Shown here: one piece after another, positions 1 to 13,402 of the stretch
How the letters are laid out: every line of letters begins with the position of its first letter
Position numbering within the stretch: position 1 is the first letter of the stretch
Assembly (NCBI GenBank): GCA_027574665.1
Contig: CM050690.1
Location: forward strand, 36,467,857-36,531,856
Length of the DNA: 64,000 nt
From: Rhynochetos jubatus
Lineage: Eukaryota > Chordata > Aves > Eurypygiformes > Rhynochetidae
Direction of reading: 5' to 3'
Notes under the pieces: model-generated
What the model was told of the DNA's origin: nothing
The model's input: the letters and a program-made list of their open reading frames with translations, nothing else
Databases searched by the model: none
Program-made: the position numbers and the translations under genes

Positions 1-3000
1 GCCTTCCGCGCCCTCAGCACCAGAAGCAATTTATGGAGACCAGTCTAAATAAACATTAAAGAGTCAAGGCCACAAACTGACAGCAAGGAAAATCAATGGC
101 TCCAGAAACCAGCTAGTAGGATCAATAAAAGAGATTAGGCATCACAAGCTAGTGTGGGGCACTTACAGGTAAATGTGGCTTACACTTCATCTGACAGGGC
201 TCTCTCAGCATCAGGATAAAAACTGTCATAGAAACAGAAGCACACTGAGTAGCCAGTGGAAGACGCTCCTTAGCTGCAAACACTAAATACTGACCTCTGA
301 AAGAAAGGGATTTATACTGAGGCCACAGGGAATTTCCAATTGCTTTTCCAGAGCCATATCACACACACCTGTGTCTTTGCCCATAGGAATTTTTTCAGCT
401 ATAGTTTTGGAGAACTCTCTGGTTTTTCATTGTTTGTTTTGCTTCCCTGCATTGTTTTTCAAATCCTTTCCTTACAGCCCCTCTCTGACTTACACCACCC
501 TCTGTAATGTGACCAGTTACAGGCTACACTGGGGTAGGAATCTTCAGAAGAAATCACTTCAATGATATCAGTTTCTACAGCTCTATCTCGGGACCCTGAA
601 ACCTCCCATAACATGGGGCAGATCCAAACTCAGCTGCGGCATCTTTCAAATGGCTTGTGCTTAGACAGAACTTAATATTGTGCTCAAGGATCCCAGCCTA
701 TGCCACGTTTTACCTGTCTTTCTAGCTTTTTTGCAAATGGGTACACACTTTCTGTTCCTTCAGAAACCCTTGTGAAACCTTTAGTTAAGTTTTAATAACC
801 TTTAGACTCCCTGAAAAGTAACATGATGAGTCTGTTGGAGCTTCTGCAGGGAAAATTTGAATGTAGACTTCCACGTTTGACTACAAAGGTTATCTAAACT
901 ACCTACTATCCATAATAAAAGGGTGGGGGGAGAGAGAAGGGAGGAGACACCCTTTCAACAAAATCTCCCTCCCTCCCACTTATAGGCTCTAAAGCACCCC
1001 AAAACATGCATTCTAATAGAACACAACAAGGTATTTCAGATCAAAAAAAGTCTTAAGCTTCATTTAGATTCAATCATCCACCAATGTCACTCATAGGTCA
1101 ATGCCTGTCAGGGACATAACAGCACTTCACAAATGAGTAGATCCTGCACTAGCTTCAGTTTAAATTTGATATAAGATAACCTCATGTGGGCAGCATTGTA
1201 AGGAGTTTGTTGTGAAATGAGAAAGATATGGATGATGTAAGCAGGTGCCAAGTCAGGAAATATAGTCATTGCACTGATATAAGTACTATGTGCAGCTTAT
1301 GATAGGACCATGTGAAAAAACTGGGAGCTCAGTAGCAAGTAGGGTGTACACATCTTTGTATTATAGAAGGACTGTATAATCTTTCCTACCTGTCACTTCT
1401 TCCAATCTGCTAGGATTGCTTGTATTTTATCTGGTTTCGTTTTCACTATCCACATCCTAACTTACGCTTTACTTCAATGTGCTTGACATTTGAAAGGAAA
1501 TGTGTGTGCATTTCCTCTATTAAGAAGAGTGACCTGACAAACATGCTTTCACATCTCTTAGCAGAGTGTCAAAAATAAGCTTACTGAGACCACAGTGCAT
1601 CTATTCTGTCATATTAATGAAATCCCAGTAGCCTCAATCTTCATCTTTGCCTTAGATTCCAAAGAAATAAATAACTCTTGAGAGAAACGAAAGATGTACA
1701 TTCTTACCACGAATTGGTATCTCCATTGAGGTTATCTACGCCAGTCATAATGTACTGTTGTGTGCTGGGTGCCATACCCACCAGACAAGGGCAGATGTAT
1801 ATCTTTGGAGGAACTGAAATCAATAGGAATTTAGTGTCTAATTACTCTGGAGGTTCCGCATCACAGTTGCTACTTCAAGATGAGAATAGTATTTAGATTT
1901 CTTGGTTCAGCTTTAAGTGAGCCGGCAGAAGTATTGCTAGCAGCCTTGCTATGGTATCATGACCATCTGTACAAGTTAGCTGCTCAGAGGTTGTCCTCCC
2001 TTGTGACATTTACAGGCCTTCCTGGGTTCTCTGCTGCTCAGACTGCAGGGCTGATACTGTTTCAAAAAAATGGTACATGTGTTCATCCTGTACCATACAT
2101 AGCAATAAAAGTTTGAATACATTTATGTTAAATAGCGGCAATTACAGGAAACAAAACTCTAAAGACTGACAAACCTTAATGAGAGGGCAGGGTTACAGGG
2201 TGCCACCACACGCCTATCCTTAATGATAGGATTTGGAAGAGTTTAATAAAATTTGGTTTTTATGTACAGTTTATTGCAGGACATACAGAAGGGGAAAAAA
2301 GAGACAGAGAAGGCAGGACTGAGTCAGTAGACAATTCAGGAGTTAGGGCAATGAGAAAAGTGTTTCAGAGACAGTAGAGCTATGGAAGGTTGGAATTCGG
2401 TGTTCCTGGAGCAGTGCAGAGGTGAAACTAGATCTAACTATGCAATTTGAAGTCATTTTCTCTATTTCTGTCCAGAGTGGCATGCAAGTTTGACTGAAAT
2501 ATGGCTCTATTTTGATAACATAAACTATTTAGTCATTTTTTACAGTGGTTGCAATGTTGAATAAAGGTGTAAGAACTATGAAAGATGCTACATTGACTTT
2601 GAAACAGGATTCAAATTCATTGAAGAGAGAAAGTCTTTCCATCAGATGCGAGAGGACAATGTCTTTGTCAAAGATCTGTTTTTGCTTTGCTACAGTGACA
2701 TCGCTGACAGCAAAGTGAGACCATGCACTACAAATTGGAGCAGTGAAGCACAGCTTAATTTATCCTTGATTTCTCTTTGACTGCCATTAAGACTATTGTT
2801 CCATCTTACCTGTCTGGTACCTTGGTTGTTCAAATACAAGTACTTATTAGTCTGTGCTGAATGCCATTAAAAAATAATATCTCTAGACTGGAGAATGATG
2901 GCACAATGAAAGAAGCAACATGAGTTAGGAGTGAGTATTGGGGTGGAGAGGGAAAAATATGTTTTTAAGCCATATTTCCTTTAATCTAAGAAAATTAACA

Positions 3001-6000
3001 ACTATTGCCTAAGTTTCAGTTTACTTCTCAGTGAGGTTTAGGTTGAGGAAATTAAAACTGTAGATTAAACCCAGCTGGGGGAAAGAAAAAAAAAAAAAAA
3101 TAAAAGGCTTCTAAGAAAGAAACCTACTTGGAGTAGTGAATAGCCTTCATCTGAAGAACTCAGTGGCTCAGTACAAAGTTAAGTAGTTAAAGCACTGAGG
3201 CAGAGCAGAAGTATGACTGTGTCTTTGGTATTTAGGCAAGTGTTCCAACTACCAGTCTTTTTCTAGCACAAGGGTATGGGTTTCTCTTGAACGTTCATCT
3301 AGATTTGTGAAATTCATCTTATGATTAAAGCTCCTATGTTAACCTAATTTTTTTTTTTTTTTTTTTTCCATTTCAGTGAGTCAGCAATTTCCTAACAAAA
3401 CCATTTCATCTTGGCTCAGAACTGTTCTGGATCCCAGAGCAGCAGGCAATTCATACTTGGCACTGGATAGTTGACCATAACAGTGACCCACTAAGCAAGA
3501 AACATTTCATTCCTGTCACTGAAAGTCAATCACTAACACACTGATTGGGTTTTCCTCATTTTATGTAAGTAGACATACAATTCATTTGAGAAAGGGAGTT
3601 TATTCCTTATTATCCGAGCCCTTGGACTTCAGAGTCACTTCAAGGCTGGCTAGTGAGGCTTAGGTTAAATTTAAAATTCTGAAGAAGCATTTGACTAGGA
3701 TTTTGGTTTTGTTTTAAACACTATTATCTTGTGTTTTAATTTTTTTTTTTTTTTTAGTCCCTATTGCTGCCAAAGAAATAGGTTTTCCTCCCTCGTGTTA
3801 ATGATTGTTTAGTCCTGTTGTCATGCCCCTCCCTCATCTGTGTCAGTGAGAATATTGCTGTAGTCTTCAGGCACACTGTTTCAGAGTGTTGATCCACACT
3901 AAAACTAGACCTTTTTTTGCTGTTAATTTTAAACTGTATCAGTTTCCCAAGTCACAAGATAGACAAGTATGAACACGGTGTCCCACAGTCTGATGCTTCT
4001 CTGTGGGTCCTCCATTCTTTTATTTTCTGTTTCTTCGCTATTACAGAAACCATCAGGTTTGCTTTTTGGGGTGCTCTCATCTCTGGCAGTTGCTAGTGGA
4101 TGGCCGTTTGTGATTTGCCAAAATACCTGCATTTTGAAAATACTTCAAAAACTGTAAAAGACCAAGACATTTTGTATATCAAAATCTAATATCCGCAAAA
4201 CATTGTCATTACTCCAGCTGAGGAACACACAGTTCTATCACTTTTTCTCTGCAAATGCCTCCGAAGAAAGCCATAAATCAGGGTGAACTCATTAAAGAAT
4301 GTTTACTTTCATTCAAATAAGTGATAATAAAGGAGCATGCGGTTAAAAATGCCTAAAAAAGGTGCAAAGGCTGAGACTGAACTAGGAAAACAATCCCAAG
4401 GGTATGTATTGAAAGTGATGTAAGTATAATATAAAGCAGGAATTAATATTGATCCAATTACATCTAAATTTAATATCCATCTGTGTTTGTGCAATGTAAG
4501 GAGGACTAAATGGGTTGGAAACATTCAATTGCCTGATCACCAGAAATTCTATGGCCATGCTGTCTAAGTATGTTTGACATTTGCTCATCTGAGAAGTGTC
4601 AAAGGACAACTTGACAGATCTGAAGATTCCTTGACCTGGATGGAACTATGAAAGGCCGTCATACATAAGTTGAAGTGATAATGAGGCTATTATTCTATTT
4701 ATGCCTATCTAATTTGAATATGAAGTGCTGCTTAATCAGAATGGTGGAACTGTAAAGCCACTTAAATAGAGATATGAGATAAACGCACAGTGGTCATGTG
4801 CTGTAAGACAAAAACATAAAATGAACATGCCATATGTGGTATTCAATATTTCCACGGTGGTATGTGAAGTATTCTTCCTGACCATAGCCAAACCTAGATA
4901 TGATCATAATGAAAAGAGCTAAACTAAAGTGATAAATGTTTCGCTGAAAGTAATTTGAATGTGATTTGATTTTCATTACAGGCAGAGTTGAGGATTGCTT
5001 CTGTCTTCAGTTGTGAGAGTTTGATTCTCATTTGCACTAAAGATCCATCATACTAATCTGACAGTGAGTGAAATGGGCTACAGGTGCCTTATGGCCACCA
5101 AAAAAACAATGTATTTTTATGACATTTGATGGCTTCTGCTCAGTCTTCCTTGGGCTTTAGAAATTAGACTATATCTTGAAAATTGTTACTACTAAAAACC
5201 TATAATACTTTGGATCTACCTTTGTACAGCACATGGTTCTGGACCACTTATGGTGTTATTGCAGTACAAAGGTTACAGTTTACAACACATTAATGTGATA
5301 ACTCTTCAAAATTTTCTTTCTTCTGTCTCACAGAGGAGATGGGGATAGGGATGTTAATTACTGTGAGCAAAAGAATAATCATCATTTCACCCTGTTTGGA
5401 ATTTAAGTAACAAAAATATCTCTTTTCACATGTAAATGTTTAACCTGTCCAAGTGCATCCTGAATTTCCTGCATGCACCTATTTTCATACGTTTCCAAGT
5501 TCCAAGTCTTACTGCTTGATTGTAAATAGTTTTATTTTCATATGGATCTCTGTGCCACAACTTCTGAAAATCTAACCTTGAAAAAATATTTCTTTCAGGG
5601 GACAGAAGGACATTCAAAACCTTTGGTTTGTTTTGGGTCTTTTTAATTCTTTGAAATATAATAAGTTCCATGACGCATTGTAAGTGTAATATGTCAGATA
5701 TATCTATCCCTCTGACCAGATGCACTCTGTGCAAAATCTTGTAGTACTTGTCTTTTACAAAGACTAGTTTTTTTGATTTCTACTTTTGTACCTTGATGTG
5801 GGTTATTTATTTTAAAATAAGTGTTTGTGCTGAAAGTTCCATCTATCTTGTTGTGTTTGACTACTTTCTGGAGCTTCGCTGTTGGTTTTATTTGTATGTC
5901 TGTCTCTAAAATGCATACTGTGTAATGGATGAATCACCCTTACAGTTCCATTATGCAGTGAATAATCAGACCACTTGTTTAGTACACAAAACCACAGCCT

Positions 6001-6312
6001 AATACCTATACAGTAAATATGGCAACACTTTAGAGTTGTCACTTGGGAAGTTCAGCTGAAAAAAGTAACCTAGGTTCATTTATTGTTTCGTAAAGACCCA
6101 GTTTAGAACAGTTCTTGACATCCAGGAAGAGTTGTAGAGACATACTGGGTGTACCCAGAGCATTCCCATAATCACAAAAATGCACCTGGGCCACAGTTTT
6201 GCAACTTGTATTGGAAAGTGACTGAAACTGTACCACTCAGCACTGTGTTGCACTTAATTAAAAAAAAGTGAAGCATGGCTAGTTCAAGGCAGATGTGCTG
6301 TAAAAGGAAAAG
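1..6312. other. Unique AT-rich DNA, no gene recognised
   Basis: No interspersed repeat or convincing coding exon was recognised here. The stretch holds homopolymers: an A15 tract at 3086-3100, a T20 at 3348-3367 and a T16 at 3740-3755. The T20 is followed by a splice-acceptor-like CCATTTCAG, but no open exon of plausible composition follows. Open frames such as the minus-strand frame at 5426-5734 match nothing I know. A small minus-strand frame at 3929-4132 is discussed as a finding. Confidence 0.55.
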
Positions 6313-6441
6313 TGTTCTTACTTAGTTCCAGTCAGCAACTAAACACCCTACAGCCACTCACTCACTCCTCCCCCAAGCCCCCAGGTGAGATGGGGTAGGG
6401 AATCAGAAAAAAAAAACCTTCATGGGTTGAGATAAAAACAG

Positions 6442-6447
6442 TTTAAT
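6442..6447 (-). terminator. LTR polyadenylation signal ATTAAA
   Basis: The plus strand reads TTTAAT, so ATTAAA lies on the sense strand of the 6.3-6.9 kb LTR. It sits downstream of the TATA box and at the same place as in the sister copies at 47.6 and 61.7 kb. Confidence 0.55.
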
Positions 6448-6594
6448 AAGACCACAAAGGGAGAGAAAGTAATAATAATATTAATGATAAAGAAATATAC
6501 AAGACCAAATGATACACAGCACAACAATTGCTCACCTCCCGATGATTGAGTCTGTCCCCAAGTAGTGATCCTTCCCTGGACAACTCCCCTTAGC

Positions 6595-6604
6595 TTATAT
6601 ACTG
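6595..6604 (-). promoter_or_regulatory. LTR TATA box
   Basis: TATATAAG on the minus strand follows the family's CATGCTCAG block. This is the core promoter position of the LTR. The box is still TATA-like, in contrast to the copy at 61.7 kb, where the same position reads ATACAAA. Confidence 0.55.
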
Positions 6605-6876
6605 AGCATGATGCCTTATGGCATGAAATATCCCTTTGGTCAATTTCAGTCAGCTGTCCTGGCTGTGTCTCTTCTCACCTTGTAAGAGAAAAGAAGCCTG
6701 GAGGGAGATCAGGGGCAGTATGAGAAAATACAAAAAGTGTTTGGTTTAATGTCAGCATTACCTGCAGCAATTAAAACATCAGTGTTATCAACACTCCTTC
6801 CAGCACATATCCAAAATATAGTCCCATACTAGATACTATGAAGAAAATAAACTCTATCTCAGCCAAAAGCAGCACA

Positions 6877-9800
6877 GAAACTCCCTTTCTTGCTCCAATG
6901 AGAGGAAGCAGAGACCTGTCTGCTTCTGATACAGAAAGAAGAAGAAAGTATGAAGAGAGCTGAGGTAAAGTGATGAAAAGAGCTTTGGAAAGCAGATCAA
7001 ACATCTTCTGCCTGGGAAGGAACAGAAGTTTTGAAGAGTATGATGACATCTTTGGTGATCTAACTCTCTAGACCCTCTCACAGCCATGACAGCAGTCAGT
7101 CCAGTTTTCCAAAGCCCTGGCATAGGAAAGGTAAGCAGTGGGGCCATGGCTATTTTCTGGCCCCTGAATTTTTAGACATAAGCAACAGCCTACTTAGTTT
7201 GTACCTAGAGCTAGCCACAGAAGATAGTTTGTGCATAATAAACAAAACCAAAAAAAACATCTGCCACATTTGCTGTGGTTTAAGTTTTATGTTCATTTGA
7301 GGTCTTCAGATCCTGTTGAAATAGATCAGTGTCTCCCTTGCTCCCAGAGTAGCTGAATCAGGCTCTGCTCTGCAGGGGTATACACATGATTCACACGATC
7401 TGAAGTAGTAACCAAACAGAGACCATTTGGAAATAACCAGAGGCGTGTTTAAATACACTTAATGTTTATCATAATGTACATGCATGAAAATGATGTTTAT
7501 TCCAAAACTTGGTTTTACCCAAATAATTATAAGGTTTTTATTAAATAATTTGTTTTTATTATTTTTCCTTTTCTTTTCTTCCTTCCTGTCCCTGAGAGAG
7601 TTTTGTTTCCCTGCTTGCTCTGTAGATCAACTTGGGAATCATTTTCTTGGGAGTAAGCTGTGTGTGTGTCTCATGCACACTTAACTTATTATAAATGCAC
7701 TCCCCTCAGCAACAGGAAAGCAAATGATCAACATGCACAAATTGAATGGAAAAAATAATGGGAATCCCGAACAAAACCCCAAATAAGACAAAATACTGTA
7801 ATGCTGAGGAATCCTAAGAAGCTCTCTTAAGAGTGTCCCCTCTTTACCTCAATGTGTATCACTGACTTGAGCCTTGTCCTAAAATTGCAATAAACCAAAC
7901 TCGGATTAAGAAGTTTTCCATGTCAACCCCTTAGGGCAGCTGATTATAGGTTTGACCTTTTGAGATTCTGTGTATTTCCCACTTAATCAGTGCTGGAATG
8001 AGTTGCTGCTAAGTAGGATCTATGGAAACCCTATGGGAAAAGCGAAGCCATCTAAAAATAATGAGTCTCTTTCCCCCTCCTGCCCCTTCTCTCATTTTGA
8101 GCTCTATTAGGCCATGATAACAGTCTTAATCTAGGCTACACAAAAGCATAATATGGCATGTGATGTTTGCATTATATTGAGAAAAAGAGGTCTGGGAAGG
8201 GCTCTTGGCAGCCTGGAATACAAATGAAACTTTACCACATTGTTAAAAAATGCTTTATTTCCCCCCCCCTTCCCCATTTTTCTTTTTCATACTAAGGTTT
8301 GTTAGGTTGAGCTAAGGTCTTGTGAAGCTTTTAAAATCCTTTACCTAAGATTTTGATAGATTAATTGGTTCTCTCTTGCCTAGACAATAATACAAATTTG
8401 GAAGCATGTCCGTTTTTTCTTGTTACATACAGCAACACACTTGGTGGTTTAGGTACAATCTCACATAGTAGTCAGATCAGTCATCAGTTCACTTCTCAAT
8501 AGTTGAGACCTGTGGGCTTTATTCCTGCCCAACACTTTGGCTTCTTCATCTTCCCCCCTCTCCCCTGCCCTGGTCCCCCTCCTCCTTTCACGATAACCGC
8601 CTGTGAAACTGAACAGCATAATGGATGTAATTAGACCTTCAGTAATAGGAGTGAATGGAGCAAGCAATGAGACTCCTTCTCGGGAAGCAATCAGTACATT
8701 AGGTCCCCAGGACTGAAACTGCATTTAACAAGGTTTGGGGCTTAGGGATTGTCAGTCTAGGCTTCTGCTGCTTCCCCAAGAGAAAGCTCTACCCACAATG
8801 CAAATCTTCATTTACTATTTGCTACAAAAGGGAGGAAAAGAACATTAGCCACTTTATTACACACATAATGAAGCGAACTGTATCTGCTAATATATTTTTT
8901 CCTTAGCAGTAAATCAACTGTTCACAAGTGCTAGTAAGTATAAATATATATTTCATCTGTGCTTTCAAACCACTTCCTGGGTTTTCCTCATACATCCTTG
9001 GAAGAAGAAAGCTTTGAATACTGTCAAATCATAATATGCTTTGTCAAACTGACACTAGCATGTCTCCATGCAGATTCAAGGATTGCTATAACAGTTATTG
9101 AAGACACAGTTCCTTTCGAGGGGAATGCAAAAGTGACAAAGTTTATATGTGGTTTGTTGATTTCTGTTCCTAACTCTGTCGGTTGGTGTTCACATGAAAA
9201 AATTACTTTAAAAAATTAAATCCTTTCATTATTCTGTTTTTATCCCTATCCAACTGGATCCTCTACCTTCATCCAGTTTCCTACCTGTAACAGGATGTGG
9301 TATCTACATTTATCTCACAATGTTCCTTAGTTGTCATTTCTATCAGCTTGTGCTTCCTTATTTCTATCATCTGTTACCCAGACCTTGACCTATGTGGAGA
9401 GAAAAGAAAGGAGTTCAGTCCTCATTCAGGGTCAGAACTTTTGCATGACCTGGCACACAGACAGGGAGAAGGGGGTAAAACCAAACGGATGAAAAAGCAG
9501 AGGGATGTTTCTGAAGACACTGTTCACAGAACCTGAAGAAACCTTCGGTTCCATATCATGACACATGTATTGAATTCAAGCAGAAGAGGTCAGTACATTG
9601 CACTGATGTTGACCCATTGCACGTTCAGGAGTCAGTGACACAGCACAGTTAACCTGGGCAGCCACTGCATGCCCAGCATGGCCTTCAGGCTTTGCTGTGC
9701 TGTGTTGTGCTGTGTCATGCCATATGCATCCCTTGCCCATAGGACAGACATCCTGTACATGATGTCACAGGAGTCTGTGGGCAGCTCCTGCTTGGCATTT

Positions 9801-12415
9801 TGATTACACCTCCTGTGTGGCCTTGCCCTTGTCTAACAGTGAGGCAAGGAGTTCTGATGGGAATATCCTTTAGAAACAGAGATGTTTTCTTGTAAGGAAA
9901 TTATACATTGCCTCGGTCAACTGAAAGGGAGAGTACATATGGATAGGATCTGCTCTACACAACCTGCCATAGGAAAATCCATTGGGGCTCTGCCCAATAT
10001 TGTTTTAACATGGGGTGTCCAGCATCTGAAAGGTTGTAAGATGTTGCTAGCTATCTATATTCCTCTTCTTATATGGCTTATTAAAACAGTAACCTTATTA
10101 AGCCATTTGTTGTTGGCCTTTCCTACAGAAATCCAGGAAGATCCTTGCACCAGCGCTCCCTCACCTCACCTCTCCTGATTCCCCAGACCTGCAGTGCAAA
10201 ACACACACTTAGTGTTATAACATTTTCCAGGCTTTCCACCTACGTGAGAAAAGAGTTGTAAGATACCTGCCACCAGCAAAGCTGCCACCTTACCCAAAGC
10301 CATTTCTTAAACCCATTCCCTCTAATGGGTATTTACTTCCTCTGATATAGGCTCTCAAAATCGTTGTGTTCTTCTATGAAGAAGCAATATTTCTCACTTC
10401 TCCACCTGTAAATTCCTATTTCCTTTGCATTTCCACAAACTCACTCTTCATGCTTATACTCATGCATCATGTGGGCTGTATTTTTTTCTCAAAATATGTA
10501 TTATTTTAGATGCAGTATTAGCAATTTACAAGATTCCTTTTTTCTTGCAATTTTTTTCAACCCAAATACACTATTTAAGAGAAGACTTTTAGAGATAAAT
10601 GGTTTAATTCACTCCAGGCATCCACCAGATTTCTGTTAATAGTTAGATTCAAAGTCACACTGATTATTTAACTATTATATACAATGAATCTTGCATTTAC
10701 TTATGGCTTAACACATGGGTTAAAAGCAGTAATTTTTCCTCTTTTTCATTTTGGCCAACTCTCAGATGTATTTAATAATTACTTCTCCCATTTTCTGGGA
10801 TACAGTGGATTATGTCATACAGTGTTTTTAAACCCTGTAATGTCACTATGAAATATTTCAAAATTTACTGTTACAGTAATAATAAGCAGTAATTTAAAGG
10901 TTAGGCTGCATGCAAGTGGAAGACTTAAAGATGTTTGTTCTCAACTTTATTTAACAAGGTCATAAACATGACATTAGAAGGAAAAATTGCAATTTTTATA
11001 GAAGATGGAACAAGAACGGAAGTTTTGTGCTGAAATTTTGGGGGGATCTTGATAATTCAATATAGCTTTCATATCAGAAGTCACAAAATAATCTCAGCAC
11101 AAGGTCTTCACGTTATTCTACAGCACTTCCGTTAGGCTCTTAGATCAAAACAAACTCTCAGTGCTACATTGACACAGAACCAGGGTTCAAACCTTGACAT
11201 GTATTTTTAGGTCTTAACTATGCAGTCGTTTTGTGGTTAGCTTTCATCGTTCTCAGTGACTGACTGAATCTCCAGCTGGCTAAGACTGAAGCTCTACTGA
11301 TCAACCCATCCTTGTGACAGCCTGCAAAACCAACTTGAAAGTTAACTTGTATCAATACAGCAACTTGCCCAGGCCCCATGGGTGAAGAGGCCTAATTGAA
11401 AGGAAGGGGATAATCAAACCATTGGCTTTGACTACAGATAATGAGCAGTGCTATGGGAGAAAATCTATTATCAAACTTACCCTGAGAGGATTGAAAGAGA
11501 GTAGCTTCATTCTACATGATTAAGGTTTTTTTCAGATCCAGAGGACATATCTCATCCAGAGATGTCACAATTACAATGGTACTTCTAAAGCGATGGTCAA
11601 GTCCCTGGACATATATTGCCTGTATGAAATTAATCTTTGCAGGATCAAAGCCATAAATGCCTTCCATATTATTAAACCATTGAAATATCAGCTCTTGTAG
11701 TGAAACAAGATCTCAAATATTACAAAAATTTCATATACTAAATAAAGTTAATCATTAAAGATGCAGGTATTTTTACATGAGCTCAGAGCAATAGTTCACC
11801 TTATGCCTCTTGATAGCCAGTACTGAATACCTAAGAAATTTGGGAAACTCTATCATAGGTGATCCCATCAGCTACAGAAATATCAGTTGACATTATCAGA
11901 ACTGCTAGTAGTTCAGACCTGAGTTAATTATTATGCAGCTGAGTCTTTCAGTGCCTTCACTTTTAGCCTTCCCTTCAATATTTTGTACCTGTATTAATAT
12001 CCAGTTTTAGTTTTGGGGGTTTTTTAGATATATATAATAGCAAGATGTTTCCAAGAATGAAAATCTAATCCTAATGCTGAGTGCAGTGACCAAACAGAGC
12101 CTGATTTTAGCTCACCTGGGACAGTCTGTTTGTGAACAGCTGGATTTTATTTTCTCTTCCAGGTCAATTGTGACTGTGCCCTGAATTTGTTGTTCAATGG
12201 TGAACTATACAGGTTAAATATGCTGTAAGCTTGTGTTTATTGCATTTTTAGATTATTTGTATGGTATCTTACACATGACATCATTCAGTATTTCCCAGTC
12301 CATCACTTAACAGACGTGTTAAGGATGTTCACGTTGTCTTAATAACAATTTGATGCAACTTCAAGTGCAGAAATTTGTCACAACATTACAGTTCGCAGCC
12401 ATTTTCAAATACAAC
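6877..12415. other. Unique AT-rich DNA, no gene recognised
   Basis: No repeat family or coding exon was recognised. Points of note are a C-rich tract near 8263-8273, a possible conserved non-coding block at 8590-8725, and a small inverted repeat with TGTGC-type repeats at 9636-9717. The plus-strand frame at 9882-10178 has no recognisable domain. Confidence 0.55.
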
Positions 12416-13402
12416 TGTGATGAGTTTGCCTTGGTTGGTTGCCAGGTACTCACCAACCTGCTCTCTAAATCACCCTCTTCAACAGTACAGGGGGACAAAA
12501 TACAATGAAAGTCTTGTGGGTCAAGATAAGAACAGATATACAGATGTGACTTAGGGAAATTAATTTGTTGCCAATCAAATCAGAGTAGGATGATGAGATA
12601 TAAGAACAAATCTAAAGAACACCTTCCCCCCCACCTCTTGCTACTTCCCAGGCTCAAATTCTCTCTTACTTCCCTCCGAATGGTACAGGGGGAGAGAAAT
12701 TGGGGTTGCAATCAGTTCATCACGTTATCTTTGGTGTTCCTTCATCCTCACCCTCTTCTTCTACTCCAGAGTGAGGTCCCTCCCATGGGATATAGTTCTT
12801 TATTAACTTCTTCAGCATGAGTCTTACCCACTGGCTGCAGTTCCAGAACTAGTCCAGCATGGGTCCTTTAAAGGGCATGCAGCCCTTCAGTAATGGATTG
12901 CTGCAGCCTGGATCCCTGCAGGGCCACAGGTCCTGCCAGGAGCCTGCTCCAGCATGGGATCTCCACAGGGTTACAGTTTCCTTCAGGACACATCAAATTG
13001 TTTCAACATGAGGTCTTGTACAGATATCAGGGCAGATGTCCTCCATGGGTTGGAAGTCCCTCTCCTTCAGCAAGACAGCATACCTCCTCATCATGTCCTT
13101 CACCACTGACTGCAGGGGAACCTCTGCCTCAGTGTCTGGACTACCTCCTTCCCATCCTCCTCCACTGACCTTGGTGTCTACAGGGCTGCTTCTCATTCTC
13201 ATTTCTTTCTCACAGCTGCTGTTGCCAGTAGTTTTTACCCTTTCTTAAATATGTTTGTCACAGAGGAGCTACCAACATCACTGATTATCAGCTTTGTCAG
13301 CATCAGGTCCATCTTGGAGCTTGCTGAAACCAAGTCCTTCCAACACAGCATCTTCTCAGAGAAGCCACCCCTACAGTCCCGCTGCTACCAAAAGCTTTCC
13401 AT
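12416..13402 (-). mobile_element. Diverged solo LTR of a second avian ERV family, minus strand
   Basis: The plus strand opens with TGTGATGAGTTTGCC and then GCCAGGTACTCACCAACC, the reverse complement of this family's 3' end. It closes with GCTACCAAAAGCTTTCC, the reverse complement of its 5' start. In between it aligns block by block, in inverted order, with the LTR at 49.8-50.9 kb. Shared blocks include the repeated units built on CTGCAG and CATGGG, the block meaning AAGGTCAGTGGAGGAGGA on the sense strand, and CCAATCAAATCAGAGTAGG. Many substitutions and indels make it older than the 49.8 kb copy. The open frames inside it (12893-13168 and others) are non-coding shadows. The outer ends are approximate to about 10 bp. 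Confidence 0.75.

Larger units (their letters stand above)
6313..6876 (-). mobile_element. Solo LTR of an avian endogenous retrovirus (TGTGCTGGGTTT-type family), minus strand
   Basis: The 564-bp element ends in TG and CA. Read on the minus strand it starts TGTGCTGC and continues into the GAGATAGAGTTTATTTTC block that is typical of this family; its other end is the related block ending in AACA. On the sense strand there is a TATA-type box (TATATAAG) followed about 150 bp later by ATTAAA, which is the U3-R-U5 order of an LTR. The U5 side carries an AT-rich ATTATT run (plus strand 6468-6490) that the copy at 61.7 kb shares. No gag, pol or env sequence and no second LTR flank it, so it is a solo LTR left by recombination. 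The bases outside (GAAA on both sides, slightly offset) hint at a short target duplication but do not prove one. Confidence 0.82.

Noticed and set aside
3348-3390. Splice acceptor after the T20 tract
   Set aside because: The sequence after CATTTCAG has early stops in the plus-strand frames and no protein-like text; a T tract followed by CAG is common by chance.
9882-10178. Plus-strand frame of 98 codons with a hydrophobic segment
   Set aside because: The hydrophobic stretch suggested a retroviral envelope remnant, but no neighbouring LTR or other envelope feature supports it, so I left it unassigned.
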